Source of the DNA: Calliopsis andreniformis
Lineage: Eukaryota; Arthropoda; Insecta; Hymenoptera; Andrenidae
DNA: 64,000 nt
Assembly (NCBI RefSeq): GCF_051401765.1
Contig: NW_027480423.1
Span: 9,238,001-9,302,000 of the forward strand
Direction of reading: 5' to 3'
Both the position numbers and the translations under genes were made by a program. How positions within the stretch are numbered: position 1 is the first letter of the stretch; every line of letters begins with the position of its first letter. Under the pieces are notes generated by a model, which was not told the origin of the DNA, searched no databases, and saw only the letters and a program-made list of their open reading frames with translations. Below, one piece after another: positions 12,660 to 25,159 of the stretch.

Positions 12660-13944
12660 ACTTTCACACTGGTTGCAATTATTCGTTTTCTACGATGGAA
12701 AAACTGTTGTATTTATATTGTATTTTAGGCTTCAGCGTTCACTTCTTAAGGCCTAACTATTCGATCTGATGGAACAATGCCCTAGGGTGAAGCCTAGGTT
12801 GCCCGGAACGTAGAAATGACCATCACTTTCAAACTGGTTGCAATTATTCGTTTTATACGATGGAAAAACTGTTGTATTTATATTGTATTTAATGCTTGTG
12901 GCGTTCACTTCTTAGGCCCTAACTGTTTGATCTGGTGAAGCAACGCCCTAGAGTGAAGCCTAGGTTGCCCGGAACGTAGAAGTGACAATTACTTTCACAC
13001 TGTTTGCAATTATTCCTTTTATACGATGCAAAAGCTGTTGTATTTATATCGTACTTTATGCTTCTGGCGTTGACTTCTAAGGCCCTGACTATTCAACCTG
13101 TTGGAGCAACGCCCTAGAGTGAAGCCTAGGATGCTCGGAATGTAGAAATGACCATAGCTTTCACACTGGTTGCAATTATTCGTTTTATACGATGGAAAAG
13201 CTGTTGTATTTATATTGTATTTTATGCTTCTGGCGTTCACTTCTTAGGCCCTAGCTATTCGATCTAGTGGAGCAACGCCCTAGAGTGAAGCCTAGGTTGC
13301 CCGGAACGTAGAAATGACCATCACTTTCAAACTTTTTGCAATTAATCCCGTTATATGATGGAAAAACTGTTGTATTTTTATTGCATTTTATGCTTCGGGC
13401 GTTGACTTCTAAGGCCCTGACTATACAATCTGTTGGAGCAACGCCCTAGAGTGAAGCCTAGGTTGCTCGGAATGTAGAAATGACCATAGCTTTCACACTG
13501 GTTGCAATTATTCGTTTTATACGATGGAAAAACTGTTGTATTTATATTGTATTTTATGCTTCTGGCGTTCACTTCTTAGGCCCTAACTATTCGATCTGGT
13601 GGAGCAACGCCCTAGGGTGAAGCCTAGGTGGCCCGGAACGTAGAAATGACCATAACTTTTACACTGGTAACAATTATTCGTTTTATACAATGGAAAAACT
13701 GTTCTATTTATTTTGTATTTTAAGCTTCGGGCGTTGACTTCTAAGGCCCTGACTATTCAATCTGTTGGAGCAACGCCCTAGAGTGAAGCCTAGGTTGCTC
13801 GGAATGTAGAAATGACCATAGCTTTCACACTGGTTGCAATTATTCGTTTTATACGATGGAAAAGCTGTTGTATTTATATTGTATTTTATGCTTCTGGCGT
13901 TCACTTCTTAGGCCCTAACTATTCGATCTGGTGGAACAACGCCC
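12660..13944. repeat. H core, copy 1 of 4
   Basis: A run of nearly 8 monomers recurring at 16641-17925, 18630-19914 and 36888-38172 (offsets 3981, 5970 and 24228 bp). Markers in order are TTTAGGCTTCAGCGTTCAC, CTTAAGGCCTAAC, ATTTAATGCTTGTGGCG, AGAAGTGACAATTAC, CTATTCAACCTGTTGG, AAACTTTTTGCAATTAATCC and ATTTTAAGCTTCGGG. Such an ordered set of variants defines a true higher-order repeat rather than chance similarity. Confidence 0.85.
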
Positions 13945-15255
13945 TTGGGTGAAGCCTAGGTTGCCCGGAACGTAGAAATGACCATAACTTTTGCACTGGT
14001 AGCAATTATTCGTTTTATACGATGGAAAAACTGTTGTATTTATATTGTTTTTTATGCTTCTGGCGTTGACTTCTTAGGTCCTAACTATTCGATCTGGTGG
14101 AGCAATGCCTCAGAGTTAAGTCTAGGATGCCCGAAACGCCGAAATGATCATTACTTTCACTCTTGTTGCAATTATTCCTGTTATACGATGAAAAGACCGT
14201 TGTATTTTTATTGTATTTAATGCTTCAGGCGTAGGCTTCTAAGGCCGTAGCTATTCGATATGGTGGAGCACCGCCCTAGAGTGAAGCCTAGGTTGCTCGG
14301 AATACAGAAGTGACCATAACTTTCACACTGGTTGCAATTATTCGTTTTCTACGATGGAAAAACTGTTGTATTTATATTGTATTTTAGGCTTCAGCGTTCA
14401 CTTCTTAAGGCCTAACTATTCGATCTGATGGAACAATGCCCTAGGGTGAAGCCTAGGTTGCCCGGAACGTAACAATGACCATAACTTTTACACTGGTACC
14501 AATTATTCGTTTTATACAATGGAAAAACTGTTCTATTTATTTTGTATTTTATGCTTCGGGCGTTGACATCTTTGGCCCTAACAATTCGATCTGGTGGAGC
14601 AACGCCCTAGAGTGAAGCCTAGGTTCCCTGGAACGTACAAGTGACCATCACTTTCACACGGGTTGCAATTATTCCTGTTATACGATGGAAAGTCTGTTGT
14701 ATTTTTATTGCATTTTATGCTTCGGGCGTTGACTTCTAAGGCCCTAACTATTCAATCTGTTGGAGCTACGCCCTAGAGTGAAGCCTAGGTTGTTCGGAAT
14801 GTAGATATGACCATAACTTTCACACTGGTTGCAATTATTCGTTTTATACGATGGAAAAACTGTTGTATTTATATTGTATTTTATGCTTCTGGCGTTCACT
14901 TCTTAGGCCCTAACTATTCGTTCTGGTGGAACAACGCCCTAGGGTGAAGCCTAGGTTGCCCGGAACGTAGAAATGACCATAACTTTTATACTGGTACCAA
15001 CTATTCGTTTTATACAATGGAAAAACTGTTGTATTTATATTGTATTTTATGCTTCTGGCGTTGACTTCTTAGGCCCTAACTATTCCATCTGGTGGAACAA
15101 CGCCCTAGGGTGAAGTCTAGGTTGCCCGGAAAGTAGAAATGACCATAACTTTCACACTGGTAGCAATTATTCGTTTTATACGATGGAAAAACTGTTCTAT
15201 TTATTTTATACTTTATGCTTCGGGCGTTGACTTCTATGGCCCTAACTATTCGATC

Positions 15256-16115
15256 TGGTAGAGCAACGCCCTAGAGTGAAGCCTAGGTTGCCCGGAACGC
15301 AGAAATGACCATTACTTGCACAGTGTTTGCAATTATTCATTTTATACGATGGCGAAGCTGTTGTATTTATATTGTATTTTATGCTTCCGGCGTTCACTTC
15401 TAACGCCGTAGCTATCAGATGTGGAGCAGCAACGCCCTAGAGTGACGCGTAGATTGCCAGGCACGCAGAAATGACCATTACATTCACAATGTTCGCAATC
15501 ATTCATTTTATACGATGGAAAAACTGTTGTACTTATATCGTATATTATTCTTCTGGCGTTAACTTCTTAGGCCCTAACTATTTCATCTGGTGGAGCACCG
15601 CCCTAGAGTGAAGCCAAGGTTGCCCGGAACGTAGACCATACCATCACCTTCACACTGGTGGTAAATATTCCTGTTATGCGATGGAAAAACTCTTGCATCT
15701 TTATTGTATTTTATGCTTCGGGTGTTGACCTCTAAGGCCCTAACTATTCGATCTGGTGGAGCAACGCCCTCGAGTGAAGCCTAGGTTGCCCGTAACGTAG
15801 AAATGACCATAACTTTCACACTGGTTGCTATTATCCGTTGTAAACGATGGAAAAGCTGTTCTATTTATATTGCATTTTATGCTCCTGGCATTGAATTCTA
15901 AGTCCCTAGCTATTCGATCGGGTGGACCAACGCCCTAGAGTGAAGCCTAGGTTGCCCGGAACGTAGAAATGACCATTACTTGCACAGTGTTTGCAATTAT
16001 TCCTTTTATACGATGGAAAAGCTGTTGTATTTACATTGTATTTTATGCTTCTGTCGTTCACTTCTTAGGCCCTAACTATTCGATCTGGTGGAACAACGCC
16101 CTAGGGTGAAGCCTA
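15256..16115. repeat. K core, copy 1 of 6
   Basis: Starts at TGGTAGAGCAACGCCC and contains, in order, CAGTGTTTGCAATTATTC, ATGGCGAAGCTG, GAGCAGCAACGCC, GTGACGCGTAG, CAATGTTCGCAATC, GTAGACCATACCATC (15631), GTTATGCGATGG and CATTGAATTCTAAG. The same order is found at 21226, 31851, 34174, 39484 and 41808. These monomers are unusually divergent from the consensus, which makes them good markers. Confidence 0.88.
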
Positions 16116-16640
16116 GGTTGCCCGGAACGTAGAAATGACCATCACTTTCAAACTGGTTGCAATTAATCCTGTTATACGATGGAAAAACTGTTGTATTTTT
16201 ATTGCATTTTATGCTTCGGGCGTTGACTTCTAAGCCCCAAACTATTCAATCTGTTGGAGCAACGCCCTAGAGTGAAGCCTGTGTTGCCCGGAACGTAGAA
16301 ATGGCCTTTACTTTCACACTGGTTGCAATTATTCGTTTTATACGATGGAAAAACTGTTGTATTTATATTGTATTTTATGCTTCTGGCGTTCACTTCTTAG
16401 GCCCTAACTATTCGATCTGGTGGAACAACGCCCTAGGGTGAAGCCTAGGTGGCCCGGAACGTAGAAATGACCATAACTTTTACACTGGTAACAATTATTC
16501 GTTTTATACAATGGAAAAACTGTTCTATTTATTTTGTATTTTATGCTTCGGCGTTGACTTCTAAGGCCCTGACTATTCAATCTGTTGGAGCAACGCCCTA
16601 GAGTGAAGCCTAGGTTGCTCGGAATGTAGAAATGACCATA

Positions 16641-17925
16641 GCTTTCACACTGGTTGCAATTATTCGTTTTCTACGATGGAAAAACTGTTGTATTTATATT
16701 GTATTTTAGGCTTCAGCGTTCACTTCTTAAGGCCTAACTATTCGATCTGATGGAACAATGCCCTAGGGTGAAGCCTAGGTTGCCCGGAACGTAGAAATGA
16801 CCATCACTTTCAAACTGGTTGCAATTATTCGTTTTATACGATGGAAAAACTGTTGTATTTATATTGTATTTAATGCTTGTGGCGTTCACTTCTTAGGCCC
16901 TAACTGTTTGATCTGGTGAAGCAACGCCCTAGAGTGAAGCCTAGGTTGCCCGGAACGTAGAAGTGACAATTACTTTCACACTGTTTGCAATTATTCCTTT
17001 TATACGATGCAAAAGCTGTTGTATTTATATCGTACTTTATGCTTCTGGCGTTGACTTCTAAGGCCCTGACTATTCAACCTGTTGGAGCAACGCCCTAGAG
17101 TGAAGCCTAGGATGCTCGGAATGTAGAAATGACCATAGCTTTCACACTGGTTGCAATTATTCGTTTTATACGATGGAAAAGCTGTTGTATTTATATTGTA
17201 TTTTATGCTTCTGGCGTTCACTTCTTAGGCCCTAGCTATTCGATCTAGTGGAGCAACGCCCTAGAGTGAAGCCTAGGTTGCCCGGAACGTAGAAATGACC
17301 ATCACTTTCAAACTTTTTGCAATTAATCCCGTTATATGATGGAAAAACTGTTGTATTTTTATTGCATTTTATGCTTCGGGCGTTGACTTCTAAGGCCCTG
17401 ACTATACAATCTGTTGGAGCAACGCCCTAGAGTGAAGCCTAGGTTGCTCGGAATGTAGAAATGACCATAGCTTTCACACTGGTTGCAATTATTCGTTTTA
17501 TACGATGGAAAAACTGTTGTATTTATATTGTATTTTATGCTTCTGGCGTTCACTTCTTAGGCCCTAACTATTCGATCTGGTGGAGCAACGCCCTAGGGTG
17601 AAGCCTAGGTGGCCCGGAACGTAGAAATGACCATAACTTTTACACTGGTAACAATTATTCGTTTTATACAATGGAAAAACTGTTCTATTTATTTTGTATT
17701 TTAAGCTTCGGGCGTTGACTTCTAAGGCCCTGACTATTCAATCTGTTGGAGCAACGCCCTAGAGTGAAGCCTAGGTTGCTCGGAATGTAGAAATGACCAT
17801 AGCTTTCACACTGGTTGCAATTATTCGTTTTATACGATGGAAAAGCTGTTGTATTTATATTGTATTTTATGCTTCTGGCGTTCACTTCTTAGGCCCTAAC
17901 TATTCGATCTGGTGGAACAACGCCC
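16641..17925. repeat. H core, copy 2 of 4
   Basis: Same ordered marker set as 12660-13944, offset 3981 bp (24 monomers). Just upstream, the junction near 16670 is a hybrid monomer: its left part is the TTGCTCGGAATGTAG type and its right part the TTTTCTACGATGG type. This copy therefore lacks monomers present before the other H copies. Confidence 0.85.
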
Positions 17926-18226
17926 TAGGGTGAAGCCTAGGTGGCCCGGAACGTAGAAATGACCATAACTTTTACACTGGTAACAATTATTCGTTTTATA
18001 CAATGGAAAAACTGTTCTATTTATTTTGTATTTTATGCTTCGGCGTTGACTTCTAAGGCCCTGACTATTCAATCTGTTGGAGCAACGCCCTAGAGTGAAG
18101 CCTAGGTTGCTCGGAATGTAGAAATGACCATAGCTTTCACACTGGTTGCAATTATTCGTTTTATACGATGGAAAAACTGTTGTATTTATATTGTATTTTA
18201 TGCTTCTGGCGTTCACTTCTTAGGCC
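17896..18226. repeat. 331-bp dimer, first of a perfect tandem pair
   Basis: Two monomers, one of the AGGTGGCCCGG / TACACTGGTAACAATTATTC type and one of the TTGCTCGGAATGTAG type, with a one-base deletion giving GCTTCGGCGTTG instead of GCTTCGGGCGTTG. I see no difference from 18227-18557, so this looks like a very recent dimer duplication. The same dimer occurs singly at about 12246-12576 and, without the deletion, near 36480-36810. Confidence 0.85.
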
Positions 18227-18557
18227 CTAACTATTCGATCTGGTGGAACAACGCCCTAGGGTGAAGCCTAGGTGGCCCGGAACGTAGAAATGACCATAAC
18301 TTTTACACTGGTAACAATTATTCGTTTTATACAATGGAAAAACTGTTCTATTTATTTTGTATTTTATGCTTCGGCGTTGACTTCTAAGGCCCTGACTATT
18401 CAATCTGTTGGAGCAACGCCCTAGAGTGAAGCCTAGGTTGCTCGGAATGTAGAAATGACCATAGCTTTCACACTGGTTGCAATTATTCGTTTTATACGAT
18501 GGAAAAACTGTTGTATTTATATTGTATTTTATGCTTCTGGCGTTCACTTCTTAGGCC
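18227..18557. repeat. 331-bp dimer, second of a perfect tandem pair
   Basis: Appears identical to 17896-18226, including the one-base deletion GCTTCGGCGTTG. Copy number of this dimer differs among the H copies: one, a truncated one, two, and one. This is ongoing dimer-level expansion and contraction. Confidence 0.85.
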
Positions 18558-18629
18558 CTAACTATTCGATCTGGTGGAACAACGCCCTAGTGTGAAGCCT
18601 AGGTTGCTCGGAATACAGAAATGACCATA

Positions 18630-19914
18630 ACTTTCACACTGGTTGCAATTATTCGTTTTCTACGATGGAAAAACTGTTGTATTTATATTGTATTTTAGGC
18701 TTCAGCGTTCACTTCTTAAGGCCTAACTATTCGATCTGATGGAACAATGCCCTAGGGTGAAGCCTAGGTTGCCCGGAACGTAGAAATGACCATCACTTTC
18801 AAACTGGTTGCAATTATTCGTTTTATACGATGGAAAAACTGTTGTATTTATATTGTATTTAATGCTTGTGGCGTTCACTTCTTAGGCCCTAACTGTTTGA
18901 TCTGGTGAAGCAACGCCCTAGAGTGAAGCCTAGGTTGCCCGGAACGTAGAAGTGACAATTACTTTCACACTGTTTGCAATTATTCCTTTTATACGATGCA
19001 AAAGCTGTTGTATTTATATCGTACTTTATGCTTCTGGCGTTGACTTCTAAGGCCCTGACTATTCAACCTGTTGGAGCAACGCCCTAGAGTGAAGCCTAGG
19101 ATGCTCGGAATGTAGAAATGACCATAGCTTTCACACTGGTTGCAATTATTCGTTTTATACGATGGAAAAGCTGTTGTATTTATATTGTATTTTATGCTTC
19201 TGGCGTTCACTTCTTAGGCCCTAGCTATTCGATCTAGTGGAGCAACGCCCTAGAGTGAAGCCTAGGTTGCCCGGAACGTAGAAATGACCATCACTTTCAA
19301 ACTTTTTGCAATTAATCCCGTTATATGATGGAAAAACTGTTGTATTTTTATTGCATTTTATGCTTCGGGCGTTGACTTCTAAGGCCCTGACTATACAATC
19401 TGTTGGAGCAACGCCCTAGAGTGAAGCCTAGGTTGCTCGGAATGTAGAAATGACCATAGCTTTCACACTGGTTGCAATTATTCGTTTTATACGATGGAAA
19501 AACTGTTGTATTTATATTGTATTTTATGCTTCTGGCGTTCACTTCTTAGGCCCTAACTATTCGATCTGGTGGAGCAACGCCCTAGGGTGAAGCCTAGGTG
19601 GCCCGGAACGTAGAAATGACCATAACTTTTACACTGGTAACAATTATTCGTTTTATACAATGGAAAAACTGTTCTATTTATTTTGTATTTTAAGCTTCGG
19701 GCGTTGACTTCTAAGGCCCTGACTATTCAATCTGTTGGAGCAACGCCCTAGAGTGAAGCCTAGGTTGCTCGGAATGTAGAAATGACCATAGCTTTCACAC
19801 TGGTTGCAATTATTCGTTTTATACGATGGAAAAGCTGTTGTATTTATATTGTATTTTATGCTTCTGGCGTTCACTTCTTAGGCCCTAACTATTCGATCTG
19901 GTGGAACAACGCCC
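18630..19914. repeat. H core, copy 3 of 4
   Basis: Offset 1989 bp (12 monomers) from 16641-17925, so copies 2 and 3 form an adjacent 12-monomer higher-order repeat. It is preceded by the duplicated 331-bp dimer and followed by segment K, as in copy 1. Confidence 0.85.
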
Positions 19915-21225
19915 TTGGGTGAAGCCTAGGTTGCCCGGAACATAGAAATGACCATAACTTTTGCACTGGTAGCAATTATTCGTTTTATACGATGGAAAAA
20001 CTGTTGTATTTATATTGTTTTTTATGCTTCTGGCGTTGACTTCTTAGGTCCTAACTATTCGATCTGGTGGAGCAATGCCTCAGAGTTAAGTCTAGGATGC
20101 CCCAAACGCCGAAATGATCATTACTTTCACTCTTGTTGCAATTATTCCTGTTATACGATGAAAAGACCGTTGTATTTTTATTGTATTTAATGCTTCAGGC
20201 GTAGGCTTCTAAGGCCGTAGCTATTCGATATGGTGGAGCACCGCCCTAGAGTGAAGCCTAGGTTGCTCGGAATACAGAAATGACCATAACTTTCACACTG
20301 GTTGCAATTATTCGTTTTCTACGATGGAAAAACTGTTGTATTTATATTGTATTTTAGGCTTCAGCGTTCACTTCTTAAGGCCTAACTATTCGATCTGATG
20401 GAACAATGCCCTAGGGTGAAGCCTAGGTTGCCCGGAACGTAAAAATGACCATAACTTTTACACTGGTACCAATTATTCGTTTTATACAATGGAAAAACTG
20501 TTCTATTTATTTTGTATTTTATGCTTCGGGCGTTGACATCTTTGGCCCTAACAATTCGATCTGGTGGAGCAACGCCCTAGAGTGAAGCCTAGGTTCCCTG
20601 GAACGTACAAGTGACCATCACTTTCACACGGGTTGCAATTATTCCTGTTATACGATGGAAAGTCTGTTGTATTTTTATTGCATTTTATGCTTCGGGCGTT
20701 GACTTCTAAGGCCCTAACTATTCAATCTGTTGGAGCTACGCCCTAGAGTGAAGCCTAGGTTGTTCGGAATGTAGATATGACCATAACTTTCACACTGGTT
20801 GCAATTATTCGTTTTATACGATGGAAAAACTGTTGTATTTATATTGTATTTTATGCTTCTGGCGTTCACTTCTTAGGCCCTAACTATTCGTTCTGGTGGA
20901 ACAACGCCCTAGGGTGAAGCCTAGGTTGCCCGGAACGTAGAAATGACCATAACTTTTACACTGGTACCAACTATTCGTTTTATACAATGGAAAAACTGTT
21001 GTATTTATATTGTATTTTATGCTTCTGGCGTTGACTTCTTAGGCCCTAACTATTCCATCTGGTGGAACAACGCCCTAGGGTGAAGTCTAGGTTGCCCGGA
21101 AAGTAGAAATGACCATAACTTTCACACTGGTAGCAATTATTCGTTTTATACGATGGAAAAACTGTTCTATTTATTTTATACTTTATGCTTCGGGCGTTGA
21201 CTTCTATGGCCCTAACTATTCGATC

Positions 21226-22085
21226 TGGTAGAGCAACGCCCTAGAGTGAAGCCTAGGTTGCCCGGAACGCAGAAATGACCATTACTTGCACAGTGTTTGC
21301 AATTATTCATTTTATACGATGGCGAAGCTGTTGTATTTATATTGTATTTTATGCTTCCGGCGTTCACTTCTAACGCCGTAGCTATCAGATGTGGAGCAGC
21401 AACGCCCTAGAGTGACGCGTAGATTGCCAGGCACGCAGAAATGACCATTACATTCACAATGTTCGCAATCATTCATTTTATACGATGGAAAAACTGTTGT
21501 ACTTATATCGTATATTATTCTTCTGGCGTTAACTTCTTAGGCCCTAACTATTTCATCTGGTGGAGCACCGCCCTAGAGTGAAGCCAAGGTTGCCCGGAAC
21601 GTAGACCATACCATCACCTTCACACTGGTGGTAAATATTCCTGTTATGCGATGGAAAAACTCTTGCATCTTTATTGTATTTTATGCTTCGGGTGTTGACC
21701 TCTAAGGCCCTAACTATTCGATCTGGTGGAGCAACGCCCTCGAGTGAAGCCTAGGTTGCCCGTAACGTAGAAATGACCATAACTTTCACACTGGTTGCTA
21801 TTATCCGTTGTAAACGATGGAAAAGCTGTTCTATTTATATTGCATTTTATGCTCCTGGCATTGAATTCTAAGTCCCTAGCTATTCGATCGTGTGGACCAA
21901 CGCCCTAGAGTGAAGCCTAGGTTGCCCGGAACGTAGAAATGACCATTACTTGCACAGTGTTTGCAATTATTCCTTTTATACGATGGAAAAGCTGTTGTAT
22001 TTACATTGTATTTTATGCTTCTGTCGTTCACTTCTTAGGCCCTAACTATTCGATCTGGTGGAACAACGCCCTAGGGTGAAGCCTA
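21226..22085. repeat. K core, copy 2 of 6
   Basis: Offset 5970 bp from copy 1, with GTAGACC at 21601. Near 21890 it has GATCGTGTGGACC where the other close copies read GATCGGGTGGACC. Confidence 0.88.
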
Positions 22086-22247
22086 GGTTGCCCGGAACGT
22101 AGAAATGACCATCACTTTCAAACTGGTTGCAATTAATCCTGTTATACGATGGAAAAACTGTTGTATTTTTATTGCATTTTATGCTTCGGGCGTTGACTTC
22201 TAAGCCCCAAACTATTCAATCTGTTGGAGCAACGCCCTAGAGTGAAG

Positions 22248-25159
22248 CCTAGGTTGCTCGGAATGTAGAAATGACCATAACTTTCACACTGGTTGCAATT
22301 ATTCGTTTTATACGACGGAAAAACTGTTGTATTTATATTGTATTTTATGCTTCTGGCTTTCACTTCTTAGGCCCTAACTATTCGATCTGGTGGAACAACG
22401 CCCTAGGGTGAAGCCTAGGTTGCCCGGAACGTAGAAATGACCATAACTTTTACACTGGTAGCAATTATTCGTTTTATACCATGGAAAAACTGTTCTATCT
22501 ATTTTGTATTTTATGCTTCAGGCGTTGACTTCTAACGCCCTAACTGTTTGATCTGGTGGAGCAACGCCCTAGAGTGAAGCCTAGATTGCCCGGAACGTAG
22601 AAATGACCATTACTTTCACACTGTTTGCAACTATTCCTTTTATACGATGGAAAATCTGTTGTATTTATATTGTATTTTATGCTTCTGGCGTTCACTTCTT
22701 AGGCCCTAACTATTCGATCTGGTCAAACAACGCCCTAGGGTGAAGTCTAGGTTGCCCGGAACGTAGAAATGATCATAACTTTTACACTGGTAGCAATTAT
22801 CCGTTTTATACGATGGAAAAACTGTTCTATTTATTTTGTATTTTATGCTTCGGGCGTTGACTTCTAAGGCCCTAACTGTTTGATCTGGTGGAGCAACGCC
22901 CTAGGGTGAAGCCTAGGTTGCCCGGAACGTAGAAATGACCATTACTTTCACACTGTTTGCGATTATTCCTTTTATACGATGGAAAAGCTGTTGTATTTAT
23001 ATCGTATTTTATGCTTCTGGCGTTGACTTCTATGGCCCTAGCTATTCGATCTAGTGGAGCAACGCCCTAGGGTGAAGCCTAGGTTGCCCGGAACGTAGAA
23101 ATGACCATCACCTTCAAACTGGTTGCAATTAATCCTGTTATACGATGGAAAACCTGTTGTATTTTTATTGCATTTTATGCTTCTGGCGTTCACTTCTTAG
23201 GGCCTAACTATTCGATCTGATGGAACAATGCCCTAGGGTGAAGCCTAGGTTGCCCGGAACGAAAAAATGACCATAACTTTTACACTGGTAGCAATTATTC
23301 GTTTTATACAATGGAAAAACTGTTCTATTTATTTTGTATTTTATGCTTCGGGCGTTGACTTCTTTGGCCCTAACAACTCGATCTGGTGGAGCAACGCCCT
23401 AGAGTAAAGCATAGGTTCCCTGGAACGTACAAATGACCATCACTTTCACACGGGTTGCAATTATTCCTGTTATAGGATGGAAAGACTGTTGCACTTTTAT
23501 TTCATTTTATGCTTCTGGCGTTCACTTCTTAGGCCCTGACTATTCGACCTGGTGGAACAACGCCCTAGGGTGAAGCCTAGGTTGCCCGGAACGTAGAAAT
23601 GACCATAACTTTTACACTGGTAGCAATTATACGTTTTATACAATGGAAAAACCGTTCCATTTATTTTGTATTTTATGCTTCGGGCGTTGACTTCTTTGGA
23701 CCTAACAATTCGATCTGGTGGAGCAACGCCCTAGAGTGAAGCCTAGGTTCCCTGGAACGTACAAGTGACCATCACTTTCACACGGGTTGCAATTATTCCT
23801 GTTATACGATGGAAAGTCTGTTGTATTTTTATTGCATTTTATGCTTCTGGCGTTCACTTCCTAGGCCCTGACTATTCGATCTGGTGGAACAACGCCCTAG
23901 GGTGAAGCCTAGGTTGCCCGGAACGTAGAAATGACCATAACTTTTACACTGGTAGCAATTATTCGTTTTATACAATGGAAAAACTGTTCTATTTATTTTG
24001 TATTTTATGCTTCGGGCGTTGACTTCTAAGGCCCTAACTGTTTGATCTGGTGAAGCAACGCCCTAGAGTGAAGCCTAGGTTGCCCGGAACGTAGAAATGA
24101 CCATAACTTTTACACTGGTAGCAATTATTCGTTTTATACGATGGAAAAACTGTTTTACTTATATTGTATTTAATGCTTCTGGCGTTCACTTCCTAGGCCC
24201 TGCCTATTCGATCTGGTGGACAACGCCCTAGGGTGAAGCCTAGGTTGCCCGGAGCGTAGAAATGACCATAACATTCACACTGGTTGAAATTATTCGTTTT
24301 ATATGATGGAAAAGGTGTCGCATCTTTATTGTATTTTATGCTTCTGGCGTTGACTTCTAAGGCCCAAACTATTCAATCTGTTGGAGCAACGCCCTAGAGT
24401 GAAGCCTAGGTAGCTCGGAATGTAGAAATGACCATAACTTTCACACTGGTTGCAATTATTCCTTTTATACGATGGAAAAGCTGTTGTATTTATATCGTAT
24501 TTTATGCTTCGGGCGTTGACTTCTTTGGCCCTAACAATTCGATCTGGTGGAGCAACGCCCTAGAGTGAAGCATAGGTTCCCTGGAACGTCCAAATGACCA
24601 TCACTTTCACACGGGTTGCAATTATTCCTGTTATAGGATGGAAAGACTGTTGCATTTTTATTGCATTTTATGCTTCTGGCGTTCACTTCTTAGGCCCTGA
24701 CTATTCGATGTGGTGGAACAACGCTCTAGGGTGAAGCCTAGGTTGCCTGGAACGTAGAAATGACCATAACTTTTACACTGGTAGCAATTATCCGTTTTAT
24801 ACAATGGAAAAACTGTTCTATTTATTTTGTATTTTATGCTTCGGGCGTTGACTTCTAAGGCCCTAACTGTTTGATCTGGTGGAGCAACGCCCTAGAGTGA
24901 AGCCTAGGTTGCCCGGAACGTAGAAATGACCATTACTTTCACACTGTTTGCAATTATTCCTTTTATACGATGGAAAAGCTGTTGTATTTATATCTTATTT
25001 TATGCTTCTGGCGTTGACTTCGAAGGCCCTAGCTATTCGATCTAGTGGAGCAACGCCCTAGAGTGAAGCCTAGGTTGCCCGGAACGTAGAAATGACCATC
25101 ACTTTCAAACTGGTTGCAATTATTCGTTTTATACGATGGAAAAACTGTTGTACTTATAT
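22248..25159. repeat. Homogenised array segment, source-like for the 16-mer
   Basis: About 17 monomers. The part 22840-24810 recurs at 44584-46554 (offset 21744 bp, 131 monomers) and 47239-49209 (offset 24399 bp, 147 monomers). Markers are TTTGCGATTATTCC, CCCGGAACGAAAAAATG, TTCCCTGGAACGTACAAATG, GGTGGACAACGCC (one-base deletion) and TCGGAATGTAG following GGTAGC. No other content. Confidence 0.85.

Larger units (their letters stand above)
12210..16277. repeat. H+K compound segment, copy 1 (partner 18180-22247)
   Basis: About 4.07 kb repeated at 18180-22247 with an offset of 5970 bp (36 monomers). The left part (H, to about 13905) is rich in the GTTCACTTCTTAGG and TTGCTCGGAATGTAG types. The right part (K) contains CAGTGTTTGCAATTATTC, GTGACGCGTAG and GTAGACCATACCATC. 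Similarity stops near 16277, where this copy reads CTGTGTTGCCCGG and the partner CTAGGTTGCTCGG. Very few mismatches were noticed. Confidence 0.85.
18180..22247. repeat. H+K compound segment, copy 2
   Basis: Partner of 12210-16277 at 5970 bp. Its H part carries the extra 331-bp dimer. Its K part runs to about 22247, where the sequence departs from copy 1. Confidence 0.85.
18222..22900. repeat. 4.7-kb duplicated segment, left copy (partner 36480-41158)
   Basis: Matches 36480-41158 at 18258 bp (110 monomers), covering H and K. I noticed fewer than ten substitutions and a one-base indel (CTTCGGCG here, CTTCGGGCG there), so identity should be well above 99%. Substitutions include CTATACAATC/CTATAAAATC (19396/37654), TAACTATTC/TACCTATTC (about 20053/38311) and GGTCAAAC/GGTCACAC (about 22733/40982). 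Confidence 0.85.
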
